A stretch of 64,000 bases of DNA. It comes from Hydractinia symbiolongicarpus. Lineage: Eukaryota; Cnidaria; Hydrozoa; Anthoathecata; Hydractiniidae. The notes under the pieces are model-generated. The model had not been told where the DNA came from, searched no databases, and saw only the letters and a program-made list of their open reading frames with translations. The position numbers and the translations under genes are program-made. The stretch is from the NCBI RefSeq assembly GCF_029227915.1, contig NC_079887.1, positions 5,580,001 to 5,644,000 on the forward strand, read 5' to 3'. This document shows positions 38,601 to 50,949 of the stretch, piece after piece (position 1 is the stretch's first letter; each line of letters starts with the position of its first letter).

Positions 38601-40496
38601 ACTTATTTATCTAAATTTTTAAATGAAGCACTACCACAGCACCCAGTGTAATCGCTGAGTTTTGGCAATCATGTCAAGTTAAGAAGAATGTTATTTCTTG
38701 GAGTCCAATTGTCTCACTTATAACATTTATAAGGTCACAGTACAAAATCAGTTCAATTATGTGCCACAGTCAATCGTTTCATTGTTAAAGGCGATGCAAC
38801 CTAGTAATATCAGAAGAATATCGCTATATACATGTTGGTACAAATATGTGACCCAACCGTTATAACTCAAACGGACCGACACCGTTAGAAAGTCAATGAA
38901 ATGTAGTTTTTGAAACTGTCGCTATTTCTTCAGCGCGCGATAACGGCTAGGATTGGTCTCACAGTAAAAATTGACTTATTTATCTAAATTTTTAAATGAA
39001 GCGCTACCACAGCGCCCAGTGTAATCGCTGAGTTCCAGCAACCACGTCAAATTGAGAAGAATGTTATTTCTAGGAGTCCAATTGTCTCACTTATAACATT
39101 TATAAGGTCACAGTCCAAAATCAGTTCAATTATGTGCCACAGTCAATCGTTTCACTGTTAAAAGCGATGCAACTTAGTAATATGAGAAAAATATCGCTAA
39201 ATACATGTTGTTACGAATATGTGACGCAACCGTTGTAACTGAAGCGGATTGATACCGTTGGAAAGTCAATGAAATGTAGTTTTTGAAACTGTCGCTATTT
39301 CTTCAGCGCGCGATAACGGATAGGATTGGTCCCACAGTAAAAATAACTTATTTATCTAAATTTTTAAATGAAGCACTACCACAGCACCCAGTGTAATCGC
39401 TGAGTTTTGGCAATCATGTCAAATTAAGAAGAATGTTATTTCTTGGAGTCCAATTGTCTCACTTATAACATTTATAAGGTCACAGTCCAAAATCATTTCA
39501 ATTATGTGCCACAGTCAATCGTTTCATTGGTAAAGGCGATGCAACCTAGCAACATCAGAAGAATATCGCTACATACATGTTGGTACGAATATGTGACCCA
39601 ACCGTTATAACTCAAACGGACTGACTCCGTTAGAAAGTCAATGAAATGAACTTTTTGAAACTGTCGCTAAATCTTCAGCGCTCAATAACGGCTAGGATTG
39701 GTCCCACAGTAAAAATGACTTATTTATCTAAATTTTTAAATGAAGCACTACCACAGCACCCAGTGTAATCGCTGAGTTTTGGCAATCATGTCAAGTTAAG
39801 AAGAATGTTATTTCTTGGAGTCCAATTGTCTCACTTATAACATTTATAAGGTCACAGTACAAAATCAGTTCAATTATGTGCCACAGTCAATCGTTTCATT
39901 GTTAAAGGCGATGCAACCTAGTAATATCAGAAGAATATCGCTATATACATGTTGGTACAAATATGTGACCCAACCGTTATAACTCAAACGGACCAACACC
40001 GTTAGAAAGTCAATGAAATGTAGTTTTTGAAACTGTCGCTATTTCTTCGGCGCGCGATAACGGCTAGGATTGGTCTCACAGTAAAAATTGACTTATTTAT
40101 CTAAATTTTTAAATGAAGCGCTACCACAGCGCCCAGTGTAATCGCTGAGTTCCAGCAACCACGTCAAATTGAGAAGAATGTTATTTCTTGGAGTCCAATT
40201 GGCTCACTTATAACATTTATAAGGTCACAGTCCAAAATCAGTTCAATTATGTGCCACAGTCAATCGTTTCACTGTTAAAAGCGATGCAACTTAGTAATAT
40301 GAGAAAAATATCGCTAAATACATGTTGTTACGAATATGTGACGCAACCGTTGTAACTGAAGCGGATTGATACCGTTGGAAAGTCAATGAAATGTAGTTTT
40401 TGAAACTGTCGCTATTTCTTCAGCGCGCGATAACGGCTAGGATTGGTCCCACAGTAAAAATGACTTATTAATCTAAATTTTTAAATGAAGCGCTAC
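35620..40496. repeat. HOR-2 unit 2: thirteen monomers, 4877 bp
   Basis: Monomers start near 35620, 35993, 36364, 36737, 37110, 37483, 37856, 38263, 38635, 39008, 39380, 39752 and 40125. Compared with unit 1 this copy has one additional monomer in the 36364-37110 interval. It also has a tandem trimer: the block 38201-39317 (CGGATAGGATTGG, CACAGCACCC, GTTCCAGCAACC) recurs at 39318 with an offset of 1117 bp. Nine plus one plus three gives the thirteen seen. The monomer at 37856 is 407 bp because of the 35-bp microduplication. Confidence 0.9.
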
Positions 40497-43400
40497 TACA
40501 GCGACCAGTGTAATCGCTGAGTTCCGTCAATCACGTGAAATTAAGAAGAATGTTATATCTTGGAGTCCAATTGTCTCATTTATCACATATATCAAGTCAC
40601 AGTCTAAAGTTTGTTCAATTAAGTCCCACAGTCAATCGTTTCATTGTTAAAAGCGATGCAGCCTAGTAATATCGGAAAGATATCACTAAATACATGTTGG
40701 TACGAACATGTGACGCAACTGTTGTAGTTGAAGCGAACTGCTACCGTTAGAAAGTCAATGAAATGTAGTATTTGAAACTGTCTTTATTTCTTCAACGCGC
40801 GCTAAGGGCTAAGATTGGTCGCACAGTAAAAATTGACTTATTTATCTAAATTTTTAAATGAAGCGCTACCACAGCGCCCAGTGTAATCGCTGAGTTTCGG
40901 CAATCATGTCAAATTAAGAACAATGTTATTTCTTGGAATCCAATTGTCTCACTTATAACATTTATAAGATCACAGTCCAAAATCAGTTCAATTATGTGCC
41001 ACAGTCAATCGTTTCACTGTTAAAGCAATGCAACATAGTAATTTGAGAAAAATATCGCTAAATACATGTTGGTGCGAATATGTGAGGCAACCGTTGTAAC
41101 TGAAGCGGATTAATACCGTTAGAAAGTCAATGAAATGTAGTTTTTGAAACTGTCGCAATTTCTTCAGCCGGCGATAACGGCTAGGATTGGTCCCACAGTA
41201 AAAATGACTTATTAATCTAAATTTTTAAATGAAGTGCTACCACAGCGCCCAGTGTAATCGCTGAGTTCCGGCAATCACGTCAAAATTAAGAAGAATGTTA
41301 TATCTTGGAGTCCAATTGTCTCGTTTATCACATATATCAGGTCACAGTCCAAAGTTAGTTCAATTAAGTCCCACAGTCAATCGTTTTACTGTTAAATGCG
41401 ATGCAACCTAGTAATACCAGGAAAATATCGCTAAATACATGTTGGTACGAGCATGTGAGGCAACCGTTGTAACTGAAGCGGATTGATACCGTTAGAAAAT
41501 CAATGAAATGTAATCTTTGAAACTGTTGCTATTTTTTCAGCGCGCAATAACGGCTAGGATTGGTCCAACAGTAAAAATGACTTATTTATCTAAATTTTTA
41601 AATGAAGCGCTACCACAGCGCCCAGTGTAATCGCTGAGTTCCGGCAATCATGTCATATTAAGAAGAATGTTATTTCTTGGAGTCCAATTGTCTCACTTAT
41701 AACAATTATAAGGTCACAGTCCAAAGTTAGTTCAATTATGTGCCACAGTCAATCGTTTCACTGTTAAAAGCGATACAACCTAGTAATATGAGAAAAATAT
41801 TGCTAAATACATGTTGGTACGAGTATGTGACCCAACCGTTGTAACTCAAACGAACTGGCGCCGTTAGAAAGTAAATGAAATGTACTTTTTGAAGCTGTCG
41901 CTAATTCTTCAGCGCACAATAACGGCTACGATTGGTCCCACAGTAAAAATTGACTTATTAATCTAAATTTTTAAATGAAGCGCTACTACAGCGTCCAGTG
42001 TAATCACAGAGTTCCGGCAACCACGTCAAATTAAGAACAATGTTGTTTATTTGAGTTCAATTGTCTCCTTTATCACATTTATCAGGTCACAGTCAAAAGT
42101 TAGTTCAATTAAGTCCCACAGTCAATCGTTTCATTGCTAAAAGCGATGTAACATAGTAACATCAGAAAAATATCGCTAAATAAATGTTGGTACGAATATG
42201 TCACCCAACCGTTGTAACTCAAACGGACTGACACCGTTAGAAAGACAATGAAAAGTACTTTTTGAAACTGTCGCGATTTCTTCATCGCGCGATAACGGCT
42301 ACGATCGGTCCCACAGCACAAGATGACTTATTTGTCTACATTTTTTAATAAAACGCTACCCCAGCGCCCAGTGTAATCGCTAAGTTCCGGCGAGCAGGTC
42401 AAATTAAGAAGAATGTCAATTCTTGGAGTTCAATTGTCTCGTTTATCACATTTATCAGGTCACAGTCCAAAGTTAGTTCAATTAAGTCCCACAGTCAATC
42501 GTTTCATTGTTAAAATCGATACAACCTAGTAATATCAGAAAAAATATCGCTAAATACATGTTGGTACGAATATGTGACGCAACCGTTGTAACTGAAGCGG
42601 ATTGATACCGTTAGAAAGTCAATGAATTGTAGTTTCTGATACTGTCGCTATTTCTTCAGCGCGCAATAACGGCTAGGATTGGTCCCACAGTAAAAACGAC
42701 TTATTTATCTAAATTTTTAAATGAAGCGCTACCACAGCGCCCAGTGTAATCGCTGAGTACCGGTACTCACGTCAAATTAGGAAGAATTTTATTTCTTGAA
42801 GTCCAATTGTCTCCTTTATCACATTTATCAGGTCACAGTCCAAATCTCACTTATAACAAATGTAAGGTCACAGTCCAAAGTTAGTTCAATTATGTGCCAC
42901 AGTCAATCGTTTTACTGTTAAAAGCGATGCAACCTAGGAATATGAGAAAAATATCGCTAAATACATGTTGGTCCGAATATGTCACGCAACCGTTGTAACT
43001 GAAGCGGATTGATACCGTTGGAAAGTCAATGAAATGTAGTTTTTGAAACTGTCGCTATATCTTCAGCGCGCGATAACGGCTAGGATTGGTCCCACAGTAA
43101 AAATGGCTTATTTATCTAAATTTTTAAATGAAGCACTACCACAGCACCCAGTGTAATCGCTGAGTTTTGGCAATCATGTCAAGTTAAGAAGAATGTTATT
43201 TCTTGGAGTCCAATTGTCTCACTTATAACATTTATAAGGTCACAGTACAAAATCAGTTCAATTATGTGCCACAGTCAATCGTTTCATTGTTAAAGGCGAT
43301 GCAACCTAGTAATATCAGAAGAATATCGCTATATGCATGTTGGTACAAATATGTGACCCAACCGTTATAACTCAAACGGACCGACACCGTTAGAAAGTCA

Positions 43401-43884
43401 ATGAAATGTAGTTTTTGAAACTGTCGCTATTTCTTCAGCGCGCGATAACGGCTAGGATTGGTCTCACAGTAAAAATTGACTTATTTATCTAAATTTTTAA
43501 ATGAAGCGCTACCACAGCGCCCAGTGTAATCGCTGAGTTCCAGCAACCACGTCAAATTGAGAAGAATGTTATTTCTTGGAGTCCAATTGTCTCACTTATA
43601 ACATTTATAAGGTCACAGTCCAAAATCAGGTCAATTATGTGCCACAGTCAATCGTTTCACTGTTAAAAGCGATGCAACTTAGTAATATGAGAAAAATATC
43701 GCTAAATACATGTTGTTACGAATATGTGACGCAACCGTTGTAACTGAAGCGGATTGATACCGTTGGAAAGTCAATGAAATGTAGTTTTTGAAACTGTCGC
43801 TATATCTTCAGCGCGCGATAACGGCTAGGATTGGTCCCACAGTAAAAATGGCTTATTTATCTAAATTTTTAAATGAAGCGCTAC
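40497..43884. repeat. HOR-2 unit 3: partial and rearranged
   Basis: Monomers near 40497, 40870, 41241, 41614, 41987, 42360 and 42733 match unit 2 at an offset of 4877 bp. Near 43015 the match changes: ACCGTTGGAAAG and CTATATCTTCAGCGC replace ACCGTTAGAAAG and GTCGGTATTTC. The sequence then continues with the types seen at 39752 (GTCAAGTTAAG) and 40125 (GTTCCAGCAACC). So at least one monomer of the basic unit is skipped. The HOR order ends at 43885, where the AAATTAAAAGGAATG type begins. Confidence 0.86.
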
Positions 43885-46519
43885 CACAGCGCCCAGTGTA
43901 ATCGCTGAGTTCCGGTAATCATGTCAAATTAAAAGGAATGTTATTTCTTTGAGTCTAATTGTCTCACTTATAAAATTTATAAGGTCACAGTCCAAAATCA
44001 GTTCAATTTAGTCCCACAGTCCATCGTTTCACTGTTAAAAGCGATGCAACTTAGTAATATGAGAAAAATATCGCTAAATACATGTTGTTACGAATATGTG
44101 ACGCAACCGTTGTAACTGAAGCGGATTGATACCGTTGGAAAGTCAATGAAATGTAGTTTTTGAAACTGTCGCTATTTCTTCAGCGCGCGATAACGGCTAG
44201 GATTGGTCCCACAGTAAAAATGGCTTATTTATCTAAATTTTTAAATGAAGCGCTACCATAGCGCCCAGTGTAATCGCTGAGTTGCGGCAACCATGTTAAA
44301 TTAAGAAGAATGTTATTTATTGGAGTCCAATTGTCTCACTTTCACATTTATAAGGTCACAGCCCAAAATCAATTCAATTAAGTCCCACAGTCAATCGTTT
44401 TATTGTTAAAAGCGATGCAACCTAGTAATATCAGAAAAATATCGCTAAATACATGTTGGTACCAATATGTGATCAAACCGTTGTAACTCAAACGAACTGA
44501 CACCGTTAGAAAGTCAATGAAATGAACTTTTCGAAACTGTCGCTAATTCTTCAGCGTTCAATAACGGCTAGGATTGGTCGCACAGTAAAAATGACTTATT
44601 AATCTAAATTTTTAAATGAAGCGCTACCACAGCGTCCAGTGTAATCGCTGAGTTCCGGCATTCAGGTCAAATTAAGAAGAATGTTATTTCTTGGAGTTCA
44701 ATTGTCTCCTTTATCACATTTATCAGGTCACAGTCCAAATCTCACTTATAACAAATATAAGGTCACAGTCCAAAGTTAGTTCAATTATGTGCCACAGTCA
44801 ATCGTTTCACTGTTAAAAGCAATGCAACCTAGGAATATGAGAAAAATATCGGTAAATACATGTTAGTACGAATATGTGACGCAACCGTTGTAACTGAAGC
44901 GGATTGATACCGTTAGAAAGTCAATGAAATGTAGTTTTTGAAACTGTCGCTATTTCTTCAACGCGCGATAACGGATAGGATTGGTCCCACGGTAAAAATG
45001 ACTTATTTATCTAAATTTTTAAATAACGCACTACCACAGCACCCATTGTAATTGCTGAGTTTTGGCAATCATGTCAAATTAAGACGAATGTTATTTCTTG
45101 GAGTCCAATTGTCTCACTTATAACATTTATAAGGTCACAGTCCAAAATCAGTTCAATTTAGTCCCACAGTCAATCGTTTCACTGTTAAAAGCAATGCAAC
45201 CTATTAATATGAGAAAAATATCGCTAAATGCATGTTTGTACGAATATGTGACACAAACGTTGTAACTCAAACGGACTGATACTGTTAGAAAGTCTTTGAA
45301 ATGTAGTTCTTGAAGCTGTCAATATTTCTTCAGCGCGTCCTAAAGGCTACGATTGGTCCCACAGTACAAAATGACTTATTTATCTACATTTTTAAATGAA
45401 GCACTACCATAGCGCCCAGTGTAATCGCTGAGTTGCGGCAATCATGTTAAATTAACAAGAATGTTATTTCTTGGAGTCCAATTGTCTCACTTTCACATTT
45501 ATAAGGTTACAGCCCAAAATCAATTCAATTAAGTCCCACAGTCAATCGTTTCATTGTTAAAAGCGATGCAACCTAGTAATATCAGAAAAATATCGCTAAA
45601 TACATGTTGGTACCAATATGTGATCAAACCGTTGTAACTCAAATAAACTGACACCGTTAGAAAGTCAATGAAATGAACTTTTTGAAACTGTCGCTAATTC
45701 TTCAGCGCTCAATAACGGCTAAGATTGGTCCCACAGTAAAAACTGTCTTATTAATCTAAATTTTTAAATGAAGCGCTACCACAGCGTCCAGTGTAATCGC
45801 TGAGTTCCGGCATTCAGGTCAAATTAAGAGGAATGTTATTTCTTGGAGTTCAATTGTCTCCTTTATCACATTTATCAGGTCACAGTCCAAAGTTAGTTCA
45901 ATTAAGTCCCACAGTCAATCGTTTCATGGTTAAAAGCGATGCAGCCTAGTGATATCGGAAAGATATCACTAAATACATGTTGGTATGAATATGTGACGCA
46001 ACTGTTGTAGTTGAAGCGAACTGATACCGTTGGAAAGTCAATGAAATGTAGTATTTGAAACTGTCTTTATTTCTTCAATGCGCGCTAAGGGCTAGGATTG
46101 GTCCCACAGTAAAAATTGACTTATTTGTCTAAATTCTTAAATGAAGCGCTACCACAGCGCCCAGTGTAATCGCTGAGTTTCGGCAATCATGTCAAATTAA
46201 GAAGAATGTTATTTCTTGTAATCCAATTGTCTCACTTATAACATTTATAAGATCACAGTCCAAAATCAGTTCAATTAAGTGCCACAGTCAATCGTTTCAC
46301 TGTTAAAGCGATGCAACATAGTAATATGAGAAAAATATCGCTAAATACATGTTGGTACGAATATGTGACGCAACCGTTATAACTGAAGCGGATTAATAGC
46401 GTTAGAAAATCAATGAAATGTAGTTTTTGAAACTGTCGCAATTTCTTTAGCGCGCGATAACGGCTAGGATTGGTCCCACAGTAAAAATGACTTATTAATC
46501 TAAATTTTTAAATGAAGCG
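43885..46519. repeat. Mixed satellite monomers, related to 30.7-32.2 kb
   Basis: About seven monomers. The order of AAATTAAAAGGAATG, TACCATAGCGCCC with GAGTTGCGGCAA, GGTACCAATATGTGATC, CAGCGTCCAGTG with CCGGCATTCAGG, and later GATATCACTAAATAC resembles the transition zone. One monomer, near 44738, has the 35-bp microduplication. The block with AGTCTTTGAAATG and CGTCCTAAAGGC at about 45291 recurs at 47152 and 51594. Confidence 0.85.
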
Positions 46520-47640
46520 CTACCACAGCACCCAGTGTAATCGCTGAGTTTCGGCAATCATGTCAAATTAAGAAGAATGTTATTTCTTGGAGTCCAATTG
46601 TCTCACTTATAACATTTATAAGGTCACAGTCCAAAGTTAGTTCAATTATGTGCCACAGTCAATCGTTTCACTGTCAAAAGGGATGCAACCTAGGAATATA
46701 AGAAAAATATCGCTAAATACATGTTGGTACGAATATGTGACGCAACCGTTGTAACTGAAGCGGATTGATACCGTTAGAAAGTCAATCAAATGTAGTTCTT
46801 AAAACTGTCGCTATTTCTTCAGCGCGCGATAACGGATAGGATTGGGCCCACAGTAAAAATGACTTATTTATCTAAATTTTTAAATGAAGCGCTACCACAG
46901 CACCAAGTGTAATCGCTGAGTTTCGGCAATCATGTCAAATAAAGAAGAATGTTATTTCTTGGATTCCAATTGTCTCACTTATAATATACATAAGGTCACA
47001 GTCCAAAATCAGTTCAATTTAGTCCCACAGTCAATCGTTTCACTGTTAAAAGCAATGCAACCTATTAATATGAGAAAAATATCGCTAAATACATGTTTGT
47101 ACGAATATGTGACACAAACGTTGTAACTCAAACGGACTGATACTGTTAGAAAGTCTTTGAAATGTAGTTCTTGAAGCTGTCAATATTCCTTCAGCGCGTC
47201 CTAAAGGCTACGATTGGTCCCACAGTACAAAATGACTTATTTATCTACATTTTTAAATGAAGCGCTACCATAGCGCCCAGTGTAATCGCTGAGTTGCGGC
47301 AATCATGTTAAATTAAGAAGAATGTTATTTCTTGGAGTCCAATTGTCTCACTTTCACATTTATAAGGTCACAGCCCAAAATCAATTCAATTAACTCCCAC
47401 AGTCAATCGTTTCATTGTTAAAAGCGATGCAACCTAGTAATATCAGAAAAATATCGCTAAATACATGTTGGTACCAATATGTGATCAAACCGTTGTAACT
47501 CAAACGAACTGACACCGTTAGAAAGTCAATGAAATGAACTTTTTGAAACTGTCGCAAATTCTTCAGCGCTCAATAACGGCTAAGATTGGTCCCACAGTAA
47601 AAACAGGCTTATTAATCTAAATTTTTAAATGAAGCGCTAC
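46520..47640. repeat. Duplicated three-monomer block, left copy (pairs with 50950-52130)
   Basis: Marks recur 4442 bp to the right: CTGTCAAAAGGGATGCAACC near 46672 and 51114, and AGTCTTTGAAATG at 47152 and 51594. Others in the same order are CGTCCTAAAGGCTACG, TACCATAGCGCCC and GGTACCAATATGTG. The block also contains a short open frame (46932-47126, 64 codons). It begins at an ATG created by local substitutions (ATGTCAAATAAAG for ATGTCAAATTAAG) and has no counterpart in the partner copy. I treat it as noise. Confidence 0.85.
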
Positions 47641-47972
47641 AAAAGCGTCCAGTGTAATCGCTGAGTTCCGGCATTCAGGTCAAATTAAGAAGAATCCAAA
47701 GAGAAGTCCAAAATCAGTTCAATTAACTGCCACAGTCAATCGTTTCACTGTTAAAGCGATGCAACATAGTAATATGAGAAAAATATCGCTAAATAGATGT
47801 TGGTACGAATACGTGACGCAACCGTTGTAACTGAAGCGGATTTATACCGTTAGAAAGTCAATGAAATGTAGTTTTTGAAACTGTCGTAATTTCTTCAGCG
47901 CGCTATAACGGCTAGGATTGGACCCACAGTGAAAATTCACTTTTATATCTAAATTTTTAAATGAAGCGCTAC
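47641..47972. repeat. Shortened 332-bp satellite monomer with a 40-bp deletion
   Basis: The monomer starts AAAAGCGTCCAGTG and runs normally to AATTAAGAAGAATCC. It then passes through AAAGAGA into AGTCCAAAATCAGTTC near 47705. The usual GTTATTTCTTGGAGT to GGTCACAGTCC stretch is missing, including the CAATTGTCTC block. A few bases at the join (CCAAAGAGA) are not typical of either side, which suggests an end-joining deletion with a small filler. The rest is an ordinary monomer. Confidence 0.85.
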
Positions 47973-48289
47973 AACAGCGCCAAGTGTAATCGCTGAGTTC
48001 CGGCAATCATGTCAAATTAAGAAGAATGTTATTTCTTGGAGTCCAATTGTCTCACTTATAATATTTATAACGTCACAGTCCTAATCAGTTCAATTAAGTC
48101 CCACAGTCAATCGTTTCACTGGTAAATGCGATGCAACCTAGTAATACCAGGAAAATATCGCTAAATACATGTTGGTACTAGCATGTGACGCAACCGTTGT
48201 AACTGAAGCGGATTGACACTGTTAGTAAGTCATTGAAATGTACTTTTGGAAACTGTCGCTATATTTCCAGCGCGCGATAACGGCTAGGA
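47973..48289. repeat. Single B-like satellite monomer
   Basis: The monomer opens AACAGCGCCAAGTG and carries TATTTATAACGTCACAG and AATACCAGGAAAATATCG. This resembles the B monomers of HOR-1, for example near 16381, and the monomer at 373. It lies outside the HOR-1 domain, so the subtype is older than the HOR or was copied across. Confidence 0.8.
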
Positions 48290-50503
48290 TTGGCCCAACA
48301 GTAAAAATTTACTTTCTTATCTAAATTTTCAAATGAAGCGCTACCACAGCGCCCATTGTAATCGCTGAATTCCGGCAATCATGTCATATTAAGAAGAATG
48401 TTATTTCTTGGAGTCCAAATGTCTCACTTATAACATTTATAACGTTACAGTCCAAATCAGTTCAATTAAGTCCCACAGTCAATCGTTTCACTGTTAAAGG
48501 CGATGCAACCTAGTAATATCAGAAAAATATCGCTAAATACAATGTGGTACGAGTATGTGACGCAACCGTTGTAACTCAAACGAACTGGTGCAGTTAGAAA
48601 GTAAATGAAATGTACTTTTTGAAGCTGTCGCTAATTCTTCAGCGCGCAATAACGGCTACGATTGGTCCCACAGTAAAAACTGACTTATTAATCTAAATTT
48701 TTAAATGAAGCGCTACCACAGCGTCCAGTGTAATCGCGGAGTTCCGGCAACCACGTCAATGTTATTTCTTGGAGTTCAATTGTCTCCTTTATCACATTTA
48801 TCAAGTCACAGTCCAAAGTTAGTTCAATTAAGTCCCACAGTCAATCGTTTCATTGTTAAAAGCGATGCAACCTAGTAATATCGGAAAGATATCACTAAAT
48901 ACATGTTGGTACGAATATGTGACGCAACTGTTGTAGTTGAAACGGACTGATACCGTTAGAAAGTCAATGAAATGTAGTATTTGAAACTATCTCTATTTCT
49001 TCAGCGCGCGCTAAGGGCTACGATCGGTCCCACAGCGCAAAATGACTTATTTGTCTACATTTTTTAATAAAACTCTCCCCCAGCGCCCAGTGTAATCGCT
49101 GAGCTCCGGCGATCAGGTCAAATTAAGAAGTATGTTATTTCTTGGAGTGCAATTGTCTCCTATATCACATTTATCAGGTCACAGTCCAAAGTTAGTTCAA
49201 TTAAGTCCCACAGTCAATCGTTTCATTGTTAAAATCGATGCAACATAGTAATATGAGAAAAATATCGCTAAATACATGTTGGTACGAATATGTGACGCAA
49301 CCGTTGTAACTGAAGCGGATTAATACTGTTAGAAAGTCAATGAAATGTAGTTTTTGAAACTGTCGTAATTTCTTCAGCGCGCGATAACGGCTAGGATTGT
49401 TCCAACAGTAAAAATTTACTTTCTTATCTAAATTTTCAAATGAAGCGCTACCACAGCGCCCAGTGTAATCGCTGAATTCCGGCAATCATGTCATATTAAG
49501 AAGAATGTTATTTCTTGGAGTCCTAATGTCTCACTTATAACATTTATAACGTTACAGTCCAAATCAGTTCAATTAAGTCCCACAGTCAATCGTTTCACTG
49601 TTAAAAGCGATGCAACCTAGTAATATCAGAGAAATATCGCTAAATACAATGTGGTACGAGTATGTGACGCAACCGTTGTAACTCAAACGAACTGGCGCCG
49701 TTAGAAAGTAAAAGAAATGTACTTTTTGAAGCTGTCGCTAATTCTTCAGCGCGCAATAACGGCTACGATTGGTCCCACAGTAAAAACTGACTTATTATTC
49801 TAAATTTTTAAATGAAGCGCTACCACAGCGTCCAGTGTAATTGCGGAGTTCCGGCAACCACGTCAATGTTATTTCTTGGAGTTCAATTGTCTCCTTTATC
49901 ACATTTATCAGGTCACAGTCCAAAGTTAGTTCAATTAAGTCCCACAGTCAATCGTTTCATTGTTAAAAGCGATGCAACCTAGTAATATCGGTAAGATATC
50001 ACTAAATACATGTTGGTACGAATATGTGACGCAACTGTTGTAGTTGAAACGGACTGATACCGTTAGAAAGTCAATGAAATGTAGTATTTGAAACTATCTC
50101 TATTTCTTCAGCGCGCGCTAAGGGCTACGATCGGTCCCACAGCACAAAATGACTTATTTGTCTACATTTTTTAATAAAACGCTCCCCCAGCGACCAGTGT
50201 AATCGCTGAGCTCCGGCGATCAGGTCAATTTAAGACGAATGTCATTTCTTGGAGTTTAATTGTCTCGTTTATCACATTTATCAGGTCACATTCCAAAGTT
50301 AGTTCAATTAAGTCCCACAGCCAATCGTTTCATTGTTAAAAGCGATGCAACCTAGTAATATCAGAAAAATATCGCTAAATACATGTTGGTACGAATATGT
50401 GACCTAACCGTTGTAACTCAAACGGACTGACACCGTTAGAAAGTCAGTTAAATGTTGTTTTTGAATCTGTCTCTATTTCTTCAGCGCGTCCTAACGGCTA
50501 CGA
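48290..50503. repeat. Tandem trimer duplication (offset 1107 bp) carrying an 11-bp deletion
   Basis: Block 48290-49396 is repeated at about 49397-50503. Paired marks are GCTGAATTCCGG at 48364 and 49471, TACAATGTGGTACGAG, CGTCAATGTTATTTC at about 48754 and 49861, TTGTAGTTGAAACGG, and CTCCCCCAGCG with GAGCTCCGGCGATCAGG. In the second monomer of each copy, CGTCAAATTAAGAAGAATG is shortened to CGTCAATG, a loss of 11 bp. This accounts for the offset of 1107 rather than about 1118 bp. The same deletion is present near 52493. A 94-codon open frame on the minus strand (49201-49485) spans the copy junction and is not a gene. Confidence 0.88.
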
Positions 50504-50949
50504 TTTGTCCCACAGCACAAAATGACTTATTTGTCTACATTTTTGAATAAAGCGCTACCCCAGCGCCCAGTGTAATCGCTGAGTACCGGTAATCACGTCA
50601 AATTAAGAAGAATTTTATTTCTTGAAGTCCAATTGTCTTCTTTATCACATTTATCAGGTCATAGTCCAAATCTCATTTATAACAATTATAAGGTCACAGT
50701 CCAAAATTAGTTCAATTATGTGCCACAGTCAATCGTTTCACTGTTAAAAGCGATGCAACCTAGGAATATGAGAAAAATATCGCTAAATACATGTTGGTAC
50801 GAATATGTGACGCAACCGTTGTAACTGAAGCGGATTGATACCGTTAGAAAGTCAATGAAATGTAGTTTCTGAAAGTGTCGCTATTTCTTCAGCGCGCGAT
50901 AACGGATAGGATTGGTCCCACAGTGAAAAGGAATTATTTATCTGAATTT
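50504..50949. repeat. Satellite monomer with the 35-bp microduplication
   Basis: One long monomer and the end of its neighbour. GTACCGGTAATCACG and TTTTATTTCTTGAAGTCC mark the subtype that usually carries the 35-bp insertion, here near 50670 with CTCATTTATAACAATTATAAGG. Nothing but satellite is present. Confidence 0.82.

Noticed and set aside
46932-47126. 64-codon plus-strand open frame
   Set aside because: It arises from local substitutions in one monomer; the equivalent position in the duplicated block at 51.4 kb is not open.
49201-49485. 94-codon minus-strand open frame, the longest in the window
   Set aside because: It spans parts of two monomers and a duplication junction. Its sequence is a translation of ordinary satellite, and a frame this length is expected by chance in 64 kb of repeats.
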